Assembly: GCA_018239715.1 (NCBI GenBank)
Contig: JAFEGW010000001.1
Location: 1-64,000 of the forward strand
DNA: 64,000 nucleotides
DNA from: Verrucomicrobiota bacterium
GTDB taxonomy: Bacteria; Chlamydiota; Chlamydiia; Chlamydiales; Rhabdochlamydiaceae
Direction: 5' to 3'
In this document: positions 32,928 to 42,092 of the stretch, piece by piece
Layout: each line of letters starts with the position of its first letter
Numbering within the stretch: position 1 is the first letter of the stretch
Made by a program: the position numbers and the translations under genes
Notes under the pieces: generated by a model
The model's database searches: none
The model's input: the letters and a program-made list of their open reading frames with translations, nothing else
What the model was told of the DNA's origin: nothing

Positions 32928-35467
32928 TCTTCCAGCTCATCAATAATATTAGCGATGAGACTACTCCAGCCGGTTTGATGCGCGGCCCCTAGTCCTCGTC
33001 CTGTATCTCCATGATAATGCTCATAGAAAAGAATCAAGTCTTTCCAATAAGGATCTTGTCCATAGATTTGCGCATCCCCATGGACAGGCCGATGGCCGGA
33101 AATGCCGACTTCAAAGAGAGAGATCAACCGAGTGGAAAGGCTCTGAATCAGCACGGAGAGGGGCTGGCCTTTAATCTTGAGGGCATCTCCCACTCCCTTT
33201 TGTAGCCGGTGCAAAGCGCAAAGGAAAAGATAATTGGTGGGCAGCCAAACCGGTCCTCTCCAGTTGGAATTGCCGCCTTTAATTTTCTCCTTCGATTCAG
33301 CCGGCTCATAGCCCACTTCACTTCCTTCAAATATCAGGGGATTTTTCTCATGGAACTTTGAAAGCGATCGGAGGCCATGCTCGGAGAGAAATTCCTCAGG
33401 ATCCCAAACACGTTCTAAGACTCTCTTAATTTGGGAAATGTTTATCAGAGAAAAAAGGTACCCTTGATTCCCCGCAATGGCATCGAGCGGTGTGATGCAT
33501 TTCTTGAATGCATTGAAATACTTCTGGGAAAAATGCTCAAAATGCTGATGAAAAAGCGGGAACCGAGCAAAATACTCTTCATCAAAAAAGTCGATCGAGA
33601 AAAAAGGAATGAGACCGACAAATGACCGGATCTTCAGGGGCACCGAGCGGCCATCGGGATAAAGGATCAGGTCGTAAAAGAAACCGTCTTTGTCATCCCA
33701 CATCGAGGCCGCTCTCTTCGGAGTCGATTCCATGGCTCTTGCAATCAAAAGAAAATGCTCGAGAAAATTAGCAGCCGGGTCCTGATAGGCAGGATCCGTC
33801 TCGGCGAGTTTCAAAGCCATCTTCATCATGAGGAGGGCAAAAAATCCCATCCAGCCCGTCCCATCAGACTGTTCGATCAGGTCTCCATTGGGAAGAGGTT
33901 TGCTCCGATCGATGACTGAGATATTGTCGAGACCTAAAAAGCCCCCTTCGAAAAAGTTATTGCCAAGCCGGTCGATTTTATTCACCCACCAGCCGAAATT
34001 CCGTACCAGCTTCAAAAAGCAAAGCTCCAAAAACTCACGATCTTTTTTTTCTTGTTTTTCATAGAGGGTCCACGCTGCCCAGGCTTGAACAGGAGGGTTC
34101 AGATCGGAAAACGACCACTCATAGGCAGGGATTTGACCATTGGGATGCAAATACTGCATCTGCATCACCATTTTGAGCTGCTGCTTGGCCCCCTCTTCAT
34201 CGACTAAGGAAAGAGCAACCGTTTGAAAAGCCAAGTCCCACGCTGCAAACCACGGATACTCCCATTTCTCGGGCATCGAGATCAGGTCCATCGCCTGCAG
34301 ATGTTTCCAGTGGTGATTTCTGCCTTCTAGACGCGAAGCCGGCGGCGGAAGCTGAGGATTATCTCCTTTCAGCCAGGTTTGTACATCGTACATATAAAAT
34401 TGCGTGCTCCACAAAAGGCCGCTCAGCGCCTGCCGCTGGATCTTTTCTTGCTCCTCTGTCGCATTTTTAGGACGGATCGATTGATAAAAATCATCAGCTT
34501 CTTTTTTTCTTTGCGCGATCACACGGTCGACATCGTCGAGCGGGGCTTTAAGCGCCTCGGAAGAAAGCCTCATCCGAAGGGTATGGCACTTTCCTGCCGG
34601 TATTGAGATTTTTTCATAATAGAAACAGGCCTTGGTCCCCTCTTCCGGATGGACGCACGCTTCTTGGTGAATGACATATCGATGAAAAGCATCTTTCACA
34701 TAAGGCGTCCGACTCGGGGCTTTCCATACCCGCTCATTATGGGTTTCATTGTGGGTAAAAAGCAGCTTGGTGGGGACATCGCCGTAGAGATGCATCGATC
34801 CTTCAGCGATCAGGCTTGTAAAATTCTTGCCCTTAGGGCCTGTGCGGATATTCGGGACAGGTCCCAGCGTGGGGCCCCAACACCAGGTGTTTCGAAAGAG
34901 AAGCTGAGGCAGGATGTAAATCTCCGCGGCCTCGGGCCCGCGGTTGTAGATATCAAGCCGGATGCAGATATCTTCATCACCGGCTTTAGCATACGTCACG
35001 AAAACATCAAAATATCTACTCTCATTAAAAATGCCCGTATCGAGAAGTTCAAATTCTCGATCTAAAGTCGAACGCCTTTTATTTTCTTCGACCAACCTAT
35101 TGTAGGGGAACTCCCCCTGCGGATATTTATAGAGGTAACTGAGGTACGAATGGCTCGGCGTCGCATCGAGATAGAAATAACACTCTTTGACATCTTCGCC
35201 GTGGTTTCCTTCTAAGCTATCAAGTCCAAAGAGCCGCTCTTTCAAAATGGGATCTTTTCCGTTCCAGAGCGCTAGAGAAAACACGAGCTTCTGCTGATCA
35301 TCGCAAAGCCCCGCCAGCCCATCTTCTCCCCAGCGGTAAGCTTTGGAGCGAGCAAGATCGTGAGGGAAATACTTCCAGGCGTCGCCATCATGGCTGTAAT
35401 CCTCCCGAACCGATCCCCACGATCGCTCCGAGACATAAGCTCCCCATTTTTTAGAAAAATCCTTCAT
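32924..35467 (-). CDS. GH63-like alpha-glucosidase family protein (MGH1-like)
   Basis: The 847-residue protein begins with about 300 residues of beta-rich domain (LLFRNTWCWGPT) and continues with an (alpha/alpha)6 barrel: YPWFAAWDLAFQTVAL, carrying a likely catalytic aspartate, SFSDLNPPVQAWA, and NSNWRGPVWLPTNYL near the C terminus, all as in GH63 and related clan-G enzymes that cleave alpha-glucosides or glucosyl/mannosyl-glycerate. Substrate is not predictable. It is divergent from a sugar-dehydrogenase-like gene, suggesting shared carbohydrate metabolism. It has no signal peptide and should be cytoplasmic. Confidence 0.85.
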   Translation of the reverse strand: MKDFSKKWGAYVSERSWGSVREDYSHDGDAWKYFPHDLARSKAYRWGEDGLAGLCDDQQKLVFSLALWNGKDPILKERLFGLDSLEGNHGEDVKECYFYLDATPSHSYLSYLYKYPQGEFPYNRLVEENKRRSTLDREFELLDTGIFNESRYFDVFVTYAKAGDEDICIRLDIYNRGPEAAEIYILPQLLFRNTWCWGPTLGPVPNIRTGPKGKNFTSLIAEGSMHLYGDVPTKLLFTHNETHNERVWKAPSRTPYVKDAFHRYVIHQEACVHPEEGTKACFYYEKISIPAGKCHTLRMRLSSEALKAPLDDVDRVIAQRKKEADDFYQSIRPKNATEEQEKIQRQALSGLLWSTQFYMYDVQTWLKGDNPQLPPPASRLEGRNHHWKHLQAMDLISMPEKWEYPWFAAWDLAFQTVALSLVDEEGAKQQLKMVMQMQYLHPNGQIPAYEWSFSDLNPPVQAWAAWTLYEKQEKKDREFLELCFLKLVRNFGWWVNKIDRLGNNFFEGGFLGLDNISVIDRSKPLPNGDLIEQSDGTGWMGFFALLMMKMALKLAETDPAYQDPAANFLEHFLLIARAMESTPKRAASMWDDKDGFFYDLILYPDGRSVPLKIRSFVGLIPFFSIDFFDEEYFARFPLFHQHFEHFSQKYFNAFKKCITPLDAIAGNQGYLFSLINISQIKRVLERVWDPEEFLSEHGLRSLSKFHEKNPLIFEGSEVGYEPAESKEKIKGGNSNWRGPVWLPTNYLFLCALHRLQKGVGDALKIKGQPLSVLIQSLSTRLISLFEVGISGHRPVHGDAQIYGQDPYWKDLILFYEHYHGDTGRGLGAAHQTGWSSLIANIIDELED

Positions 35468-35530
35468 TTATCCAGTCATAATTTAAGAAGAGGATTTGAC
35501 GCAATAAACATGATTGGCTATGCAGGAGAC

Positions 35531-36604
35531 ATGAAAGCGATCGTCTTACAGCCTCATACCACCAGCATCCAATTAAAAGAGTGGCCCGAGCCTAAAATCC
35601 AGCGGCCTGATGAAATCAAAGTGAAAGTGCTCCGCGTCGGCATCTGCGGAACCGACCGTGAGGAGGCCTCCGGTGGAAGAGCCGATGCCCCTCCGGGAGA
35701 AAAAGAGCTCGTCATCGGCCATGAAATGATCAGCCAAGTTGTGGAAATCGGACCCCAGGTCCACTCCGTTAAAGTAGGCGACTATGTCGTCATCACCGTC
35801 CGCCGAGGTTGCAACGCTTGTAACGCCTGCAAAATGAACCGCTCCGATATGTGCATGACAGGCAACTACACTGAACGGGGCATCAAAGGGCGGCATGGAT
35901 TCCAATGTGAATTTGTCGTCGACCAAGAGGCCTACGCCGTCAAAGTCGACCCCAGCATTGTGCAAATCGGCGTCTTAGCCGAACCGATGTCGGTGGTGCA
36001 AAAAGCAATTTCCGAAGCGATCCAGATCCAAACAAGCCGGCTACCCTATTTGAAAAACCTCCAAGGCCAAAATGCACTCGTCATCGGCTTAGGTCCCATC
36101 GGACTGCTAGCCTCGGTCGTTCTGCGGCTTCGCGGCTTAAATGTCTCCGGACTCGATATTGTCGATCCCAAGAGCCCCCGCGCGCAGATTTTAACGGCGA
36201 TCGGAGGAACTTATGTCCAAAAAGCGACTCAAACTTACGATTTCATCCTCGATGCAGCTGGCATCGGCAAGCTCGACTTTGATCTCGCCCATCAACTCGC
36301 GATTAACGGCATCTTCGTCCTGACAGGAGTGCCCGGCAAGCAGCATCTAATCCAGGAGGATGGCGGCCAGTTCGTCCGGCAAATGGTCCTCAAAAATCAA
36401 GTCATGATCGGCAGCGTCAACGAAAGCATTCACCACTTTGAGCAAGGGATTGCCGACCTCCAAGCTGCCGCTAAAAAATGGCCCGGAGCCGTCGAAAAAA
36501 TGATCCAGCCTCTTCCCTATACCTCTTTTAAAGATGTCATCTCCCATCATACGCCCGATGAAATCAAAGTTGTCCTCGAGTGGTCCCAAGGTAAAACAAG
36601 ATGA
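35531..36604 (+). CDS. zinc-dependent medium-chain dehydrogenase, glucose 1-dehydrogenase-like
   Basis: From MKAIVLQPH the protein has 357 residues. It shows catalytic zinc residues CGTDREE and GHEM, a structural-zinc cysteine cluster CNACNACKMNRSDMC, and the Rossmann motif GLGPIGLLASV. The N-terminal and central parts resemble archaeal-type glucose dehydrogenase. NAD(P) use is open. An in-frame ATG at 35510 would add 7 residues; upstream coding to 35360 overlaps the divergent gene and is not believed. Its stop overlaps the GMC gene (ATGA), so both are cotranslated. Confidence 0.82.
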   Translation: MKAIVLQPHTTSIQLKEWPEPKIQRPDEIKVKVLRVGICGTDREEASGGRADAPPGEKELVIGHEMISQVVEIGPQVHSVKVGDYVVITVRRGCNACNACKMNRSDMCMTGNYTERGIKGRHGFQCEFVVDQEAYAVKVDPSIVQIGVLAEPMSVVQKAISEAIQIQTSRLPYLKNLQGQNALVIGLGPIGLLASVVLRLRGLNVSGLDIVDPKSPRAQILTAIGGTYVQKATQTYDFILDAAGIGKLDFDLAHQLAINGIFVLTGVPGKQHLIQEDGGQFVRQMVLKNQVMIGSVNESIHHFEQGIADLQAAAKKWPGAVEKMIQPLPYTSFKDVISHHTPDEIKVVLEWSQGKTR

Positions 36605-38133
36605 AATACGATATTATTATCATCGGCAGCGGCGCTGGCGGCGGCACGATGGCCTACGCCTTAGCCTCGACAGGCAAAAAAATCCTCGTCATCGAACGGG
36701 GAGATTATCTACCTAAAGAGAAAGAAAATTGGGAGCCTAACGCCGTCTTCGTCGGCAATCGGTACCATACCAAAGAGCAATGGCTCGATAAAGAAGGAAA
36801 AGCTTTCACGCCCGGCATGAACTACTATGTCGGCGGCAACACCAAAGTCTATGGAGCTGCGCTTCTTCGCCTGCGAGAAAAAGATTTCGGAGAAGTCCAG
36901 CATTACGGCGGCATCTCCCCTGCCTGGCCCTTAAGCTACCAAGATTTTCAACCGTACTATCTACAAGCCGAAAAACTCTATACCGTCCATGGACAGCGGG
37001 GCGAAGATCCATTAGAGCCTCCCGATCCTACACCTTACTACTATCCCCCGATCAGCCATGAACCGTACATCCAGCAACTCAGCGATCAACTGAAAGCCAA
37101 GGGCCTTCATCCTTTCCACCTACCGCTGGGCCTGATGCTCAATGAAAGCGACCCCGAAAAAAGCCGCTGCATCCGGTGTGATACCTGCGATGGATTCCCG
37201 TGCCTCGTCCATGCCAAAGCCGATTCTCACGTGGTCTGCATCGAGCCTGCGCTCCAAAAAAACAATGTCACGTTAAGGACCCAGACGAAAGCTCTCCGCC
37301 TGATCCCGGATAATTCCGGTAAAAAAATCCAAGCGGTCGAAGTGGAGCATCAAGGTCAAAAAGAACTCCTGGAGGCCGATCTTTTTATCTGCAGCTCAGG
37401 CACGATCAACTCCGCCGCCCTCATGCTCCGCTCTACACATCCTACCCATCCTCAGGGGCTGGGCAATGCAAACGATCTCGTCGGCCGCCACTACATGTTC
37501 CATAACAACTCAGTGATGATTGCCGTTTCCTCGACCAAGAACCCGACCCATTATGAAAAGACTCTCGCCCTCAACGATTTTTACTTTGGCGCGGAAGATT
37601 CCCAGCTGCCGCTCGGCCATATTCAGCTCCTCGGCAACGTCAAAAAAGAGATGCTGGCCGCAGAAGCCCCTGTCTACGCCCCCGGTTTTGCCCTCGACTT
37701 TCTCGCCAAGCACGCCGTTGGCTGGTGGCTTACTTCCGAAGACCTCCCCGATCCTAATAATAGAATACGCCTGAGCAAAGACGGCCAGATTATCGTTGAC
37801 TATACCCCTAACAACGAAGAAGCCCACCACAGGCTCTTAAAAAAACTTAAAGATATTCTGGGCCATTTGGGCTCCCATACCCATGTCTTCCCCAATAAAA
37901 TTTATCTTTCACAACAAATTCCCGTCGCCGGCTGCGCTCACCAAACGGGAACGCTCCGCTTTGGCAAAGACCCTCAATCTTCCGTCTTAGATATTAACTG
38001 TAAAATGCATAGCATTGACAACCTGTATGTTGTCGATGGCAGCTTCTTTCCCTCGATCGGGGCCGTCAATCCGACCTTGACGATCATCGCTAACGCCCTT
38101 CGGGTTGCGGACGTTCTCAAAGCACGATTATAG
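36601..38133 (+). CDS. GMC-family FAD-dependent oxidoreductase
   Basis: The 510-residue protein starts with the FAD dinucleotide motif GSGAGGGT at residues 9-16 and VIERGDYL, contains NYYVGGNTKVYGAAL, the cysteine-rich CIRCDTCDGFPC, SSGTINSAALML, and ends with the family's VVDGSFFPSIGAVNPTLTI with the active-site His-Asn/His region before it. It oxidises an alcohol or sugar group. Coupling to the dehydrogenase suggests stepwise oxidation of the same substrate; that is inference. Confidence 0.87.
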   Translation: MKYDIIIIGSGAGGGTMAYALASTGKKILVIERGDYLPKEKENWEPNAVFVGNRYHTKEQWLDKEGKAFTPGMNYYVGGNTKVYGAALLRLREKDFGEVQHYGGISPAWPLSYQDFQPYYLQAEKLYTVHGQRGEDPLEPPDPTPYYYPPISHEPYIQQLSDQLKAKGLHPFHLPLGLMLNESDPEKSRCIRCDTCDGFPCLVHAKADSHVVCIEPALQKNNVTLRTQTKALRLIPDNSGKKIQAVEVEHQGQKELLEADLFICSSGTINSAALMLRSTHPTHPQGLGNANDLVGRHYMFHNNSVMIAVSSTKNPTHYEKTLALNDFYFGAEDSQLPLGHIQLLGNVKKEMLAAEAPVYAPGFALDFLAKHAVGWWLTSEDLPDPNNRIRLSKDGQIIVDYTPNNEEAHHRLLKKLKDILGHLGSHTHVFPNKIYLSQQIPVAGCAHQTGTLRFGKDPQSSVLDINCKMHSIDNLYVVDGSFFPSIGAVNPTLTIIANALRVADVLKARL

Positions 38134-38170
38134 CTGTCCAATTTCCCCAGGCCCTGATAAAATAGTTCCC

Positions 38171-39178
38171 ATGCCACGTTTTCAAAATTGGGAACCTCAA
38201 GAAAAACCCAGCGCCTTGTGGGACTTGATTAAATGGAAATTCACGACGAGGCCTGTCCCTTGGCCGAAAAAAGTTGAAAATCTTTGCAAACCTCAGCTTC
38301 CTGCGGTGATTGACAAAGAGGAAGTTTTTTCGACTTTCATCAATCACTCCACTCTGCTCATCCAGCTTGAAAAACTCAATATCCTTACCGATCCGATTTT
38401 TTCTAAAGTCGCAGGCCCTTTTTCCCTCCTAGGCCCCCGCCGCGTCCGTCCTCCGGGATTAACCCTCGCCGAGCTCCCCAAAATCGACGTCGTCCTAATC
38501 AGTCATAACCACTACGACCATCTTGACCTTCCCTCCGTCAAAGCCCTCTGGAAAAAGGACCAGCCTCTTTTTATTGTTCCTCTAGGAAATAAAAAATATC
38601 TCAAATCCCACGGCATCCGCAACATCGTGGAACTCGAGTGGTGGCAGGAGCATTCTCTTCATGCTGACGCTTCGATCACATTGACACCTGCAAGACATTG
38701 GTCCAAACGGACCCTTTGGGACAGCTGCAAAGCTCTATGGGGAGGATTTCTCGTCCGGTCTCACTCTCTCAAGATCTTCTTTGCAGGAGATACGAGTTAC
38801 AGCACTCATTTTCAGAAGATCAGAGAAAAGTATGGAAAAATGGACCTTAGTTTTTTACCGATCGGCGCCTATGAGCCCCGCTGGTTTATGAAAGCCTTTC
38901 ATATGAATCCGGCTGAGGCCGTCCAAGCCCATCTCGATTTAGAGTCTCGTCTCAGTATCGGCATCCACTTTGGAACTTTCCGTCTCACCGATGAAGGCAT
39001 TGACGATCCAGTGCGTCATCTCAATGAAGGTCTTTCCCATGCCCAGCTCACCGACGATGTCTTTATTGCTCCCGAACATGGGCAGACGATGTACTATGCA
39101 ACGGCAACTCTCCTAGAAAGGAAGCTAGCTAAAAAACATCTCCGCTATCTGCGGACCTCGTACCAACTCGATACCTAG
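38171..39178 (+). CDS. metallo-beta-lactamase-fold hydrolase, NAPE-PLD/RomA-like
   Basis: From the ATG at 38171 the protein has 335 residues. SHNHYDHLD supplies the H-x-H-x-D-H metal motif, later ligands are in ARHW, GDTSY and IHFGTF, and the N-terminal WDLIKWKFTTRP is typical of NAPE-PLD-like bacterial proteins. Family members hydrolyse phospholipid-derived or phosphodiester substrates. Its 3' 54 bases overlap the antisense TPR gene, and a copy of its tail is found as a relic at about 40641-40710. The in-frame TTG at 38105 is a less likely start. Confidence 0.83.
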   Translation: MPRFQNWEPQEKPSALWDLIKWKFTTRPVPWPKKVENLCKPQLPAVIDKEEVFSTFINHSTLLIQLEKLNILTDPIFSKVAGPFSLLGPRRVRPPGLTLAELPKIDVVLISHNHYDHLDLPSVKALWKKDQPLFIVPLGNKKYLKSHGIRNIVELEWWQEHSLHADASITLTPARHWSKRTLWDSCKALWGGFLVRSHSLKIFFAGDTSYSTHFQKIREKYGKMDLSFLPIGAYEPRWFMKAFHMNPAEAVQAHLDLESRLSIGIHFGTFRLTDEGIDDPVRHLNEGLSHAQLTDDVFIAPEHGQTMYYATATLLERKLAKKHLRYLRTSYQLDT

Positions 39179-40441
39179 ACTTCCCGCTTGAACGGAAGAG
39201 GTCCTTTCTTGCTTAATTTTAGCTTGGAGCCTTGCAGTAGGAGATTTTTTATCTTGTGAATCTTTCAACAAGGACCAGAGAATGCAACGCACAAGTGGAT
39301 CGCATCTCAGAGGCTCCTGCTTCCCCGATATGCATTTAGAGTCTGCTTGATCAAATGCTGCATGTGCCATGCTGAGTAAAGAATTCCGGCCAGTGGAGGA
39401 CTCCTTTGGGGCTTTGGCAAATGCTTTGTAGAAACAACCCTGTTGAAATAAAATATACCCGCATAACAAGGGATCGTCATGACTATTAAGCAATGCCTCA
39501 TCAAAACTATGATATGCATACTCATATTTGGGATACGAAACAGCCCGACAAAAATGAAGAGTTACTAAAGTCTCTTTGGAAGCATTGTTAAGTTTATTAA
39601 GTTGCAGGGTAGCTGTGGCAACTTCTAAGGATTGTTCATAATTCTCACGTTCACAATAAGCTAAAGCTTTGAGGGATAATATTTCCATTTTAAAGGCTAG
39701 ATCTTGATCGGAGAGCTGAGTAAGTGCTTGATTACAAGCTTGTACAACCCCTTCAAGATTACCTTCCATGAATGACAATACCGCTTTCAAATATTCAGCC
39801 TGAGCTATGAATCTCGATTGAGAGGGGAAGTATTTCGCGTCTTCTCTGAAAATAGGCAGCCATCCCATGAAAGTTTGGAAAGAGGACTTAGAAGAAGCAG
39901 GGTAAAGACGGATAGCCTCATCGATAGATGCTCGAACGGTCTCTAGTTGATGAAGTCCCATATTCGCTTGAGCCTTTTGAAGGTGAAGTTGGGCTTCAAT
40001 TCTTTTATCAAGATTTTTGCCCTTAAAAGCATTATCGCTACCATCCTTTGCTCGATAAAAATCCCCTATTTTTAAATCTGCGACATTACGCCAATAATAA
40101 GGGATCATATAATCTGAAGGAGTAGCATTAAGTTCTGAATCAAAACAGAAAGCTGCTCGCCTATATTCGCCTTTCTCTAAAGCAAGTCTTCCAAGACCAT
40201 GAAGGGTTTGACTATCTTTTTTCTCAGAAGCTTCTTCACGAAGCCGTTCAAAAGCTTCATAGTCTTTTTTCTCTAAAGCCTGTCTGCCTTTTTCAAGCAG
40301 TGAGGGATAAAGCCGGCGGTAAACATATCTCCCGATCGCTCCTATAACGACGACGCCAAATAAAATCGTTAAGGGATGACGGGCCTTGTCAGTCAAGGCT
40401 GAAAATATCCTGCTAGGGCCGATAGAGTTTAAAGAAACCAT
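39125..40441 (-). CDS. membrane-anchored TPR protein (duplicate 1)
   Basis: The 438-residue protein has an N-terminal hydrophobic helix (HPLTILFGVVVIGAIGRYVYR, residues about 22-42) and then degenerate TPR-like helix pairs to the end (RQALEKKDYEAFERLREEA; CFDSELNATPSDY). It is a close paralogue of the gene at 40743-42011, sharing most of the first 60 residues. The C-terminal tail runs antisense through the end of the hydrolase gene, beyond where its duplicate stops. A GGAG ribosome site lies in a small hairpin ahead of the ATG. A scaffolding role is inferred. Confidence 0.78.
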   Translation of the reverse strand: MVSLNSIGPSRIFSALTDKARHPLTILFGVVVIGAIGRYVYRRLYPSLLEKGRQALEKKDYEAFERLREEASEKKDSQTLHGLGRLALEKGEYRRAAFCFDSELNATPSDYMIPYYWRNVADLKIGDFYRAKDGSDNAFKGKNLDKRIEAQLHLQKAQANMGLHQLETVRASIDEAIRLYPASSKSSFQTFMGWLPIFREDAKYFPSQSRFIAQAEYLKAVLSFMEGNLEGVVQACNQALTQLSDQDLAFKMEILSLKALAYCERENYEQSLEVATATLQLNKLNNASKETLVTLHFCRAVSYPKYEYAYHSFDEALLNSHDDPLLCGYILFQQGCFYKAFAKAPKESSTGRNSLLSMAHAAFDQADSKCISGKQEPLRCDPLVRCILWSLLKDSQDKKSPTARLQAKIKQERTSSVQAGSLGIELVRGPQIAEMFFS

Positions 40442-40446
40442 GTCAA

Positions 40447-40463
40447 TTCTCCGTTTTGGAGAA
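40447..40463 (-). promoter_or_regulatory. hairpin enclosing the ribosome site of TPR gene 1
   Basis: TTCTCC-GTTTT-GGAGAA is a perfect 6-bp hairpin. On the minus strand its 3' arm is the GGAGAA ribosome site, 5 bases before the ATG. The identical element precedes the duplicate at 42017-42033. Such pairing could lower or condition translation. Confidence 0.5.
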
Positions 40464-40522
40464 CTATTTTAACATAGAAAAGGTTTCTTACGTGCAAGTA
40501 TTAAAGCAGACAACTAAAACCT

Positions 40523-40638
40523 TTAGTTGACGCTTCCTTCATAGACGATACGTTTCTCAGGATCTGAAGTGCCCGCTTGTCCATCCCGAAGAACAGAAAC
40601 AGCTCCATCTGCACAAACCATCCTTAGAGTGCTGGACG
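40523..40638 (-). pseudogene. relic of the 3' end of pyk
   Basis: Translating the minus strand gives ADGAVSVLRDGQ, then DPEKRIVYEGSVN and a TAA, against ADGALSVLRDGQ and DPEKRVVYKGSVN in the intact pyk. The stop codons are exactly 1570 bases apart, the same offset as the TPR starts. The rest of pyk is missing, so this is the edge of a duplicated segment and not an independent gene. An ATG happens to open the fragment. Confidence 0.92.
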
Positions 40639-40640
40639 CT

Positions 40641-40730
40641 GCAACAACAAATTTCCTAGAAAGAAAGTTAGTCAAAAGCATTAGCTCCGGACTTCATATC
40701 AAATGGATCGGCAGGCTTAAATGCCGATAC
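40641..40730 (+). pseudogene. relic of the 3' end of the NAPE-PLD-like hydrolase
   Basis: GCAAC..CCTAGAAAG.AAG matches 39098 onward, encoding FLERKLVK against LLERKLAK in the intact hydrolase; similarity fades after about 70 bases. It abuts the pyk relic, marking the junction of the tandem duplication. The longer ORF through this stretch is an accident of the fused relics. Confidence 0.82.
40707..40728 (-). terminator. short hairpin after TPR gene 2
   Basis: ATCGGCA and TGCCGAT pair around an 8-base loop, 15 bases after the TPR gene's stop on the minus strand. No U-tract follows, so terminator function is uncertain. Confidence 0.4.
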
Positions 40731-40742
40731 CCTTTCTTAAAC

Positions 40743-42011
40743 TTAAGATATCCTTGCCCGCGCAATCCTACCGTTAAGTCTTGTTTGGGGTGATTCTGCG
40801 TATTTTAGATTTCCTCCTAAAGACCAAAGCATGCAACGCACCAGATGGTCTCCTCTTCGAAACGACGTATTCGATAAAGGCTTTGAAGCTTCATTAAAAG
40901 CTGTTTCAGCCGATTGATACCAAGAGATCTTCCGATCAGGCTGCTCCTTTGCGGCTGCTCTATAGCAACAACCCAGGTGGAGTAAAATATACTGACGCAA
41001 CAGCGGATCAGCATGAATATTATTCAATGCATTTTCAAAATTCTGGAAAGCCTCTGTAAATTTCTTTTGAGCGGAATAAGAAACAGCCAGACAAAAATGA
41101 AGAGTGACTAAAGTCTCTTTGGAAGCTTTGCTGGATCCTGCTACCAGCAGCGCAGCTTTGGCAATTTGAATGGAGCGGTCATATTGCTGACCTTCACAAT
41201 GCGCTAAAGCCCAAAAAGCTAATATTTCTATTTTCAATGCGAGATCTTCTGAGTCCGAGAACCGATTTATGGCTTGCTCACAGATTGCTGCTATGTTCTC
41301 CACCTTACCTTCCATAAATAATAATACAGCATTCAAATATTCGGCCTGAGCCAAGAATCTCGACTGACTAGGAAAATATTTATCATCCTCTCTGAAAATA
41401 GGTAACCACCTCTTAAAAGCTTGGAAAGAGGCCTTAGATGTTGCAGGGTAAAGACGGATAGCCTCCTCAATAGACCCTTGAACAGTATCTATTGCAGAAA
41501 GTGCCAAGTTAGCATGGGCTCTTTGAAGATGGAGTTGAGCTTCCATTCTTTTATCGAGATTTTTAACTTTAGGGTTGCCACTCTCATCTTTCTCAAGGGC
41601 TTTATCACAGTTATCCTTTACTATATAGAAACCTCCAAATCTTAATTCAGCTACATTACGCCAAAAATAGGGTGTGGCATCACCTGCGGAAGTAGCCATT
41701 GATTCATTAGCAAAACACACAGAGGCCTCCTGATATAGGCCCTTCTCTAGAGCTAGTTTTCCCAGAGCATGCAAAGCTTGATGATCGTTATTGTCATGGG
41801 CTTTCCTATATAAACGTTTAAAAGCCTCTTCATCTTGCTTCTCTAAAGCCTGTCTGCCTTGCTCAATCAAAGAGGGGTAAAGGCGGCGATAACCATATCT
41901 CCCGATCGCTCCTAAAACAAAGACTCCAAATAAAATTGTTAATGGATGCGAGACCTTCTGAGTGAAGGATGAAAATATCCTGATAGGACTTATAGAGTTA
42001 AATGAAACCAT
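40743..42011 (-). CDS. membrane-anchored TPR protein (duplicate 2)
   Basis: The 422-residue protein has the same N-terminal helix (HPLTILFGVFVLGAIGRYGYR) and TPR-like repeats as its duplicate downstream, with blocks such as RRLYPSLIEQGRQALEKQ and SRFLAQAEYLNAVLLFMEG conserved. It ends about 15 residues shorter, with ARARIS. It lies 81 bases after pyk on the same strand, with its ribosome site in a hairpin. A periplasmic or cytoplasmic scaffolding function is possible; nothing points to a specific partner. Confidence 0.8.
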   Translation of the reverse strand: MVSFNSISPIRIFSSFTQKVSHPLTILFGVFVLGAIGRYGYRRLYPSLIEQGRQALEKQDEEAFKRLYRKAHDNNDHQALHALGKLALEKGLYQEASVCFANESMATSAGDATPYFWRNVAELRFGGFYIVKDNCDKALEKDESGNPKVKNLDKRMEAQLHLQRAHANLALSAIDTVQGSIEEAIRLYPATSKASFQAFKRWLPIFREDDKYFPSQSRFLAQAEYLNAVLLFMEGKVENIAAICEQAINRFSDSEDLALKIEILAFWALAHCEGQQYDRSIQIAKAALLVAGSSKASKETLVTLHFCLAVSYSAQKKFTEAFQNFENALNNIHADPLLRQYILLHLGCCYRAAAKEQPDRKISWYQSAETAFNEASKPLSNTSFRRGDHLVRCMLWSLGGNLKYAESPQTRLNGRIARARIS

Positions 42012-42016
42012 GTCAA

Positions 42017-42033
42017 TTCTCCGTTTTGGAGAA
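42017..42033 (-). promoter_or_regulatory. hairpin enclosing the ribosome site of TPR gene 2
   Basis: Exact duplicate of the TTCTCC-GTTTT-GGAGAA element at 40447-40463, in the same relation to the ATG at 42011. Its retention in both copies while neighbouring bases changed hints at function. Confidence 0.5.
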
Positions 42034-42092
42034 CCATTTTAACAAAGAAAAGGTTTCTTATGTAGAAGCATTAAAACGGATAATTAAAAACT

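Larger units (their letters stand above)
39098..40638. repeat. tandem duplication, copy 1 (hydrolase tail, TPR gene, pyk-tail relic)
   Basis: This segment matches 40641-42214 in order: the last codons of the hydrolase (GCAAC... through LERKLAK), the TPR gene and its upstream hairpin, and the 3' end of pyk. Offsets are about 1543 at the left and exactly 1570 at the TPR starts and pyk stop, so a few small indels separate the copies. In this copy the hydrolase tail is intact and the pyk end is a relic. Confidence 0.88.

Noticed and set aside
35360-35530. N-terminal extension of the medium-chain dehydrogenase by 57 residues
   Set aside because: It overlaps the start of the divergent glycosidase gene and is not part of the family; MKAIVL is the usual start.
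40569-40793. A 74-codon plus-strand ORF between the TPR genes
   Set aside because: It merely runs antisense through the pyk relic and then into the hydrolase-tail relic; no ribosome site and no independent coding signal.
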